A stretch of 5,354 nt of DNA from Candidatus Hydrogenedentota bacterium (GTDB lineage: Bacteria; Hydrogenedentota; Hydrogenedentia; Hydrogenedentales; CAITNO01), in assembly GCA_029554925.1 (NCBI GenBank), contig JAKPUV010001293.1:1-5354 (forward strand), read 5' to 3'. A program made the position numbers and the translations under genes. The notes below the pieces were generated by a model that did not search any database, was not told the DNA's origin, and saw only the letters and a list, made by a program, of their open reading frames with translations. Shown piece after piece: positions 4,934 through 5,354 of this stretch; position 1 is the stretch's first letter; each line of letters begins with the position of its first letter.

Positions 4934-5354
4934 CTACACGCCCACCAGGGCCCCGAAGATCATCCCCGCGGCGGTGGACAGCACCACCACGAGGGAGCAG
5001 AACACAAAGGTCTTCTTGAATCCCATGACGCTGTAAATGACCAGCATGCTCGGCAGGGAGAGCGCCGGCCCGGCCAGCAGAAGCGCGAGCGCCGGCCCCT
5101 TGCCCATGCCGGAGCCGATGAGCCCCTGGATGATCGGCACCTCCGTCAGGGTGGCGAAATACATGAACGCCCCGAGCAGGGCCGCCAGGAAATTCGCGGC
5201 AAGGGAGTTGCCGCCCACCGCCCAGGCCACCCAGGCGTTGGGAATCAGCCCCTCCTGGCCCGGACGGCCCAGCAGGGCCCCGGCAACCAGCACGCCCAGC
5301 AGCAGCAGCGGCAGAATCTGCTTGGCGAATCCCCAAGTCACCCCAAACCACTCC
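4934..5354 (-). CDS. ArsP/DUF318-family permease, C-terminal part (start beyond window)
   Basis: The last 139 residues of a polytopic membrane protein; the frame is open to the window edge. A GTG at 5341 is not the start, because the reading frame continues upstream as EWFG. Visible helices, counted from the first complete codon, are about 9-28, 46-66, 80-101 and 112-136. Conserved family signals are FMYFATLTEVPIIQGL followed by GMGKGPALALLLAGPALSLPSML, then a YSVMGFKKT loop. The family (PF03773, permease) includes ArsP, which exports trivalent organoarsenicals such as methylarsenite, and also relatives of unproven substrate. The operon context, with arsM and arsF/arsG, favours an organoarsenical exporter, but the visible part cannot prove it. 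It ends 38 bases before the small thioredoxin gene, a very common pairing. Confidence 0.85.
   Translation of the reverse strand, partial: EWFGVTWGFAKQILPLLLLGVLVAGALLGRPGQEGLIPNAWVAWAVGGNSLAANFLAALLGAFMYFATLTEVPIIQGLIGSGMGKGPALALLLAGPALSLPSMLVIYSVMGFKKTFVFCSLVVVLSTAAGMIFGALVGV

Noticed and set aside
1..5354. CRISPR array, tRNA, rRNA, insertion sequence or phage genes
   Set aside because: No regularly spaced repeats, transposase motifs, structured RNA gene patterns or terminal inverted repeats were seen; coding genes fill the window.

Overview
The window is a single arsenic-detoxification operon, with nine genes all on the minus strand. It is cut at both ends: the first gene (a permease) has lost its start beyond position 5354, and the last (the Acr3 arsenite exporter) runs off position 1. 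The DNA is GC-rich, with mostly G or C at third codon positions, Shine-Dalgarno sites before most starts, and gaps of 4 to 67 bases or short overlaps. This is a bacterial layout. Tat and lipoprotein export signals indicate an organism with an extracytoplasmic redox compartment. No marker gene is present, so the lineage cannot be fixed. A GC-rich, probably anaerobic or sediment/groundwater bacterium is only a guess.

In transcription order (right to left): (1) the C-terminal part of an ArsP/DUF318-type permease (4934-5354); (2) a 77-residue glutaredoxin-sized thioredoxin-fold protein with CPKC (4662-4895); (3) a cysteine-rich DGC-motif putative metal-binding protein (4254-4631); (4) a lipoprotein joining an ArsF-like domain (CPSC) to a thioredoxin domain (CVPC) (3410-4240); (5) ArsG, a six-helix CcdA/DsbD-like membrane protein (2695-3396); (6) a flavodoxin-like FMN reductase with a Tat signal (1938-2627); (7) arsenate reductase ArsC of the thioredoxin-coupled type (1466-1921); (8) ArsM, the arsenite methyltransferase (664-1473); (9) Acr3 arsenite permease, partial (1-659).

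Together the genes cover inorganic arsenic (ArsC reduces arsenate, Acr3 exports arsenite), methylation (ArsM) and organoarsenicals (ArsP-type permease, ArsF/ArsG). The least ordinary part is the middle block. ArsG keeps one Pro-Cys in helix 1 and another in helix 4, as CcdA does. It sits between a lipoprotein with two CxxC sites and a Tat-exported flavoprotein. This looks like a transmembrane electron relay feeding an exported flavin reductase, which differs from a plain efflux role for ArsG. No arsR-type regulator, promoter or terminator is visible, so control elements probably lie beyond position 5354. No stretch over 300 bases lacks a gene. The longest gap is 67 bases, between arsG and the flavoprotein gene, and it holds two perfect hairpins.
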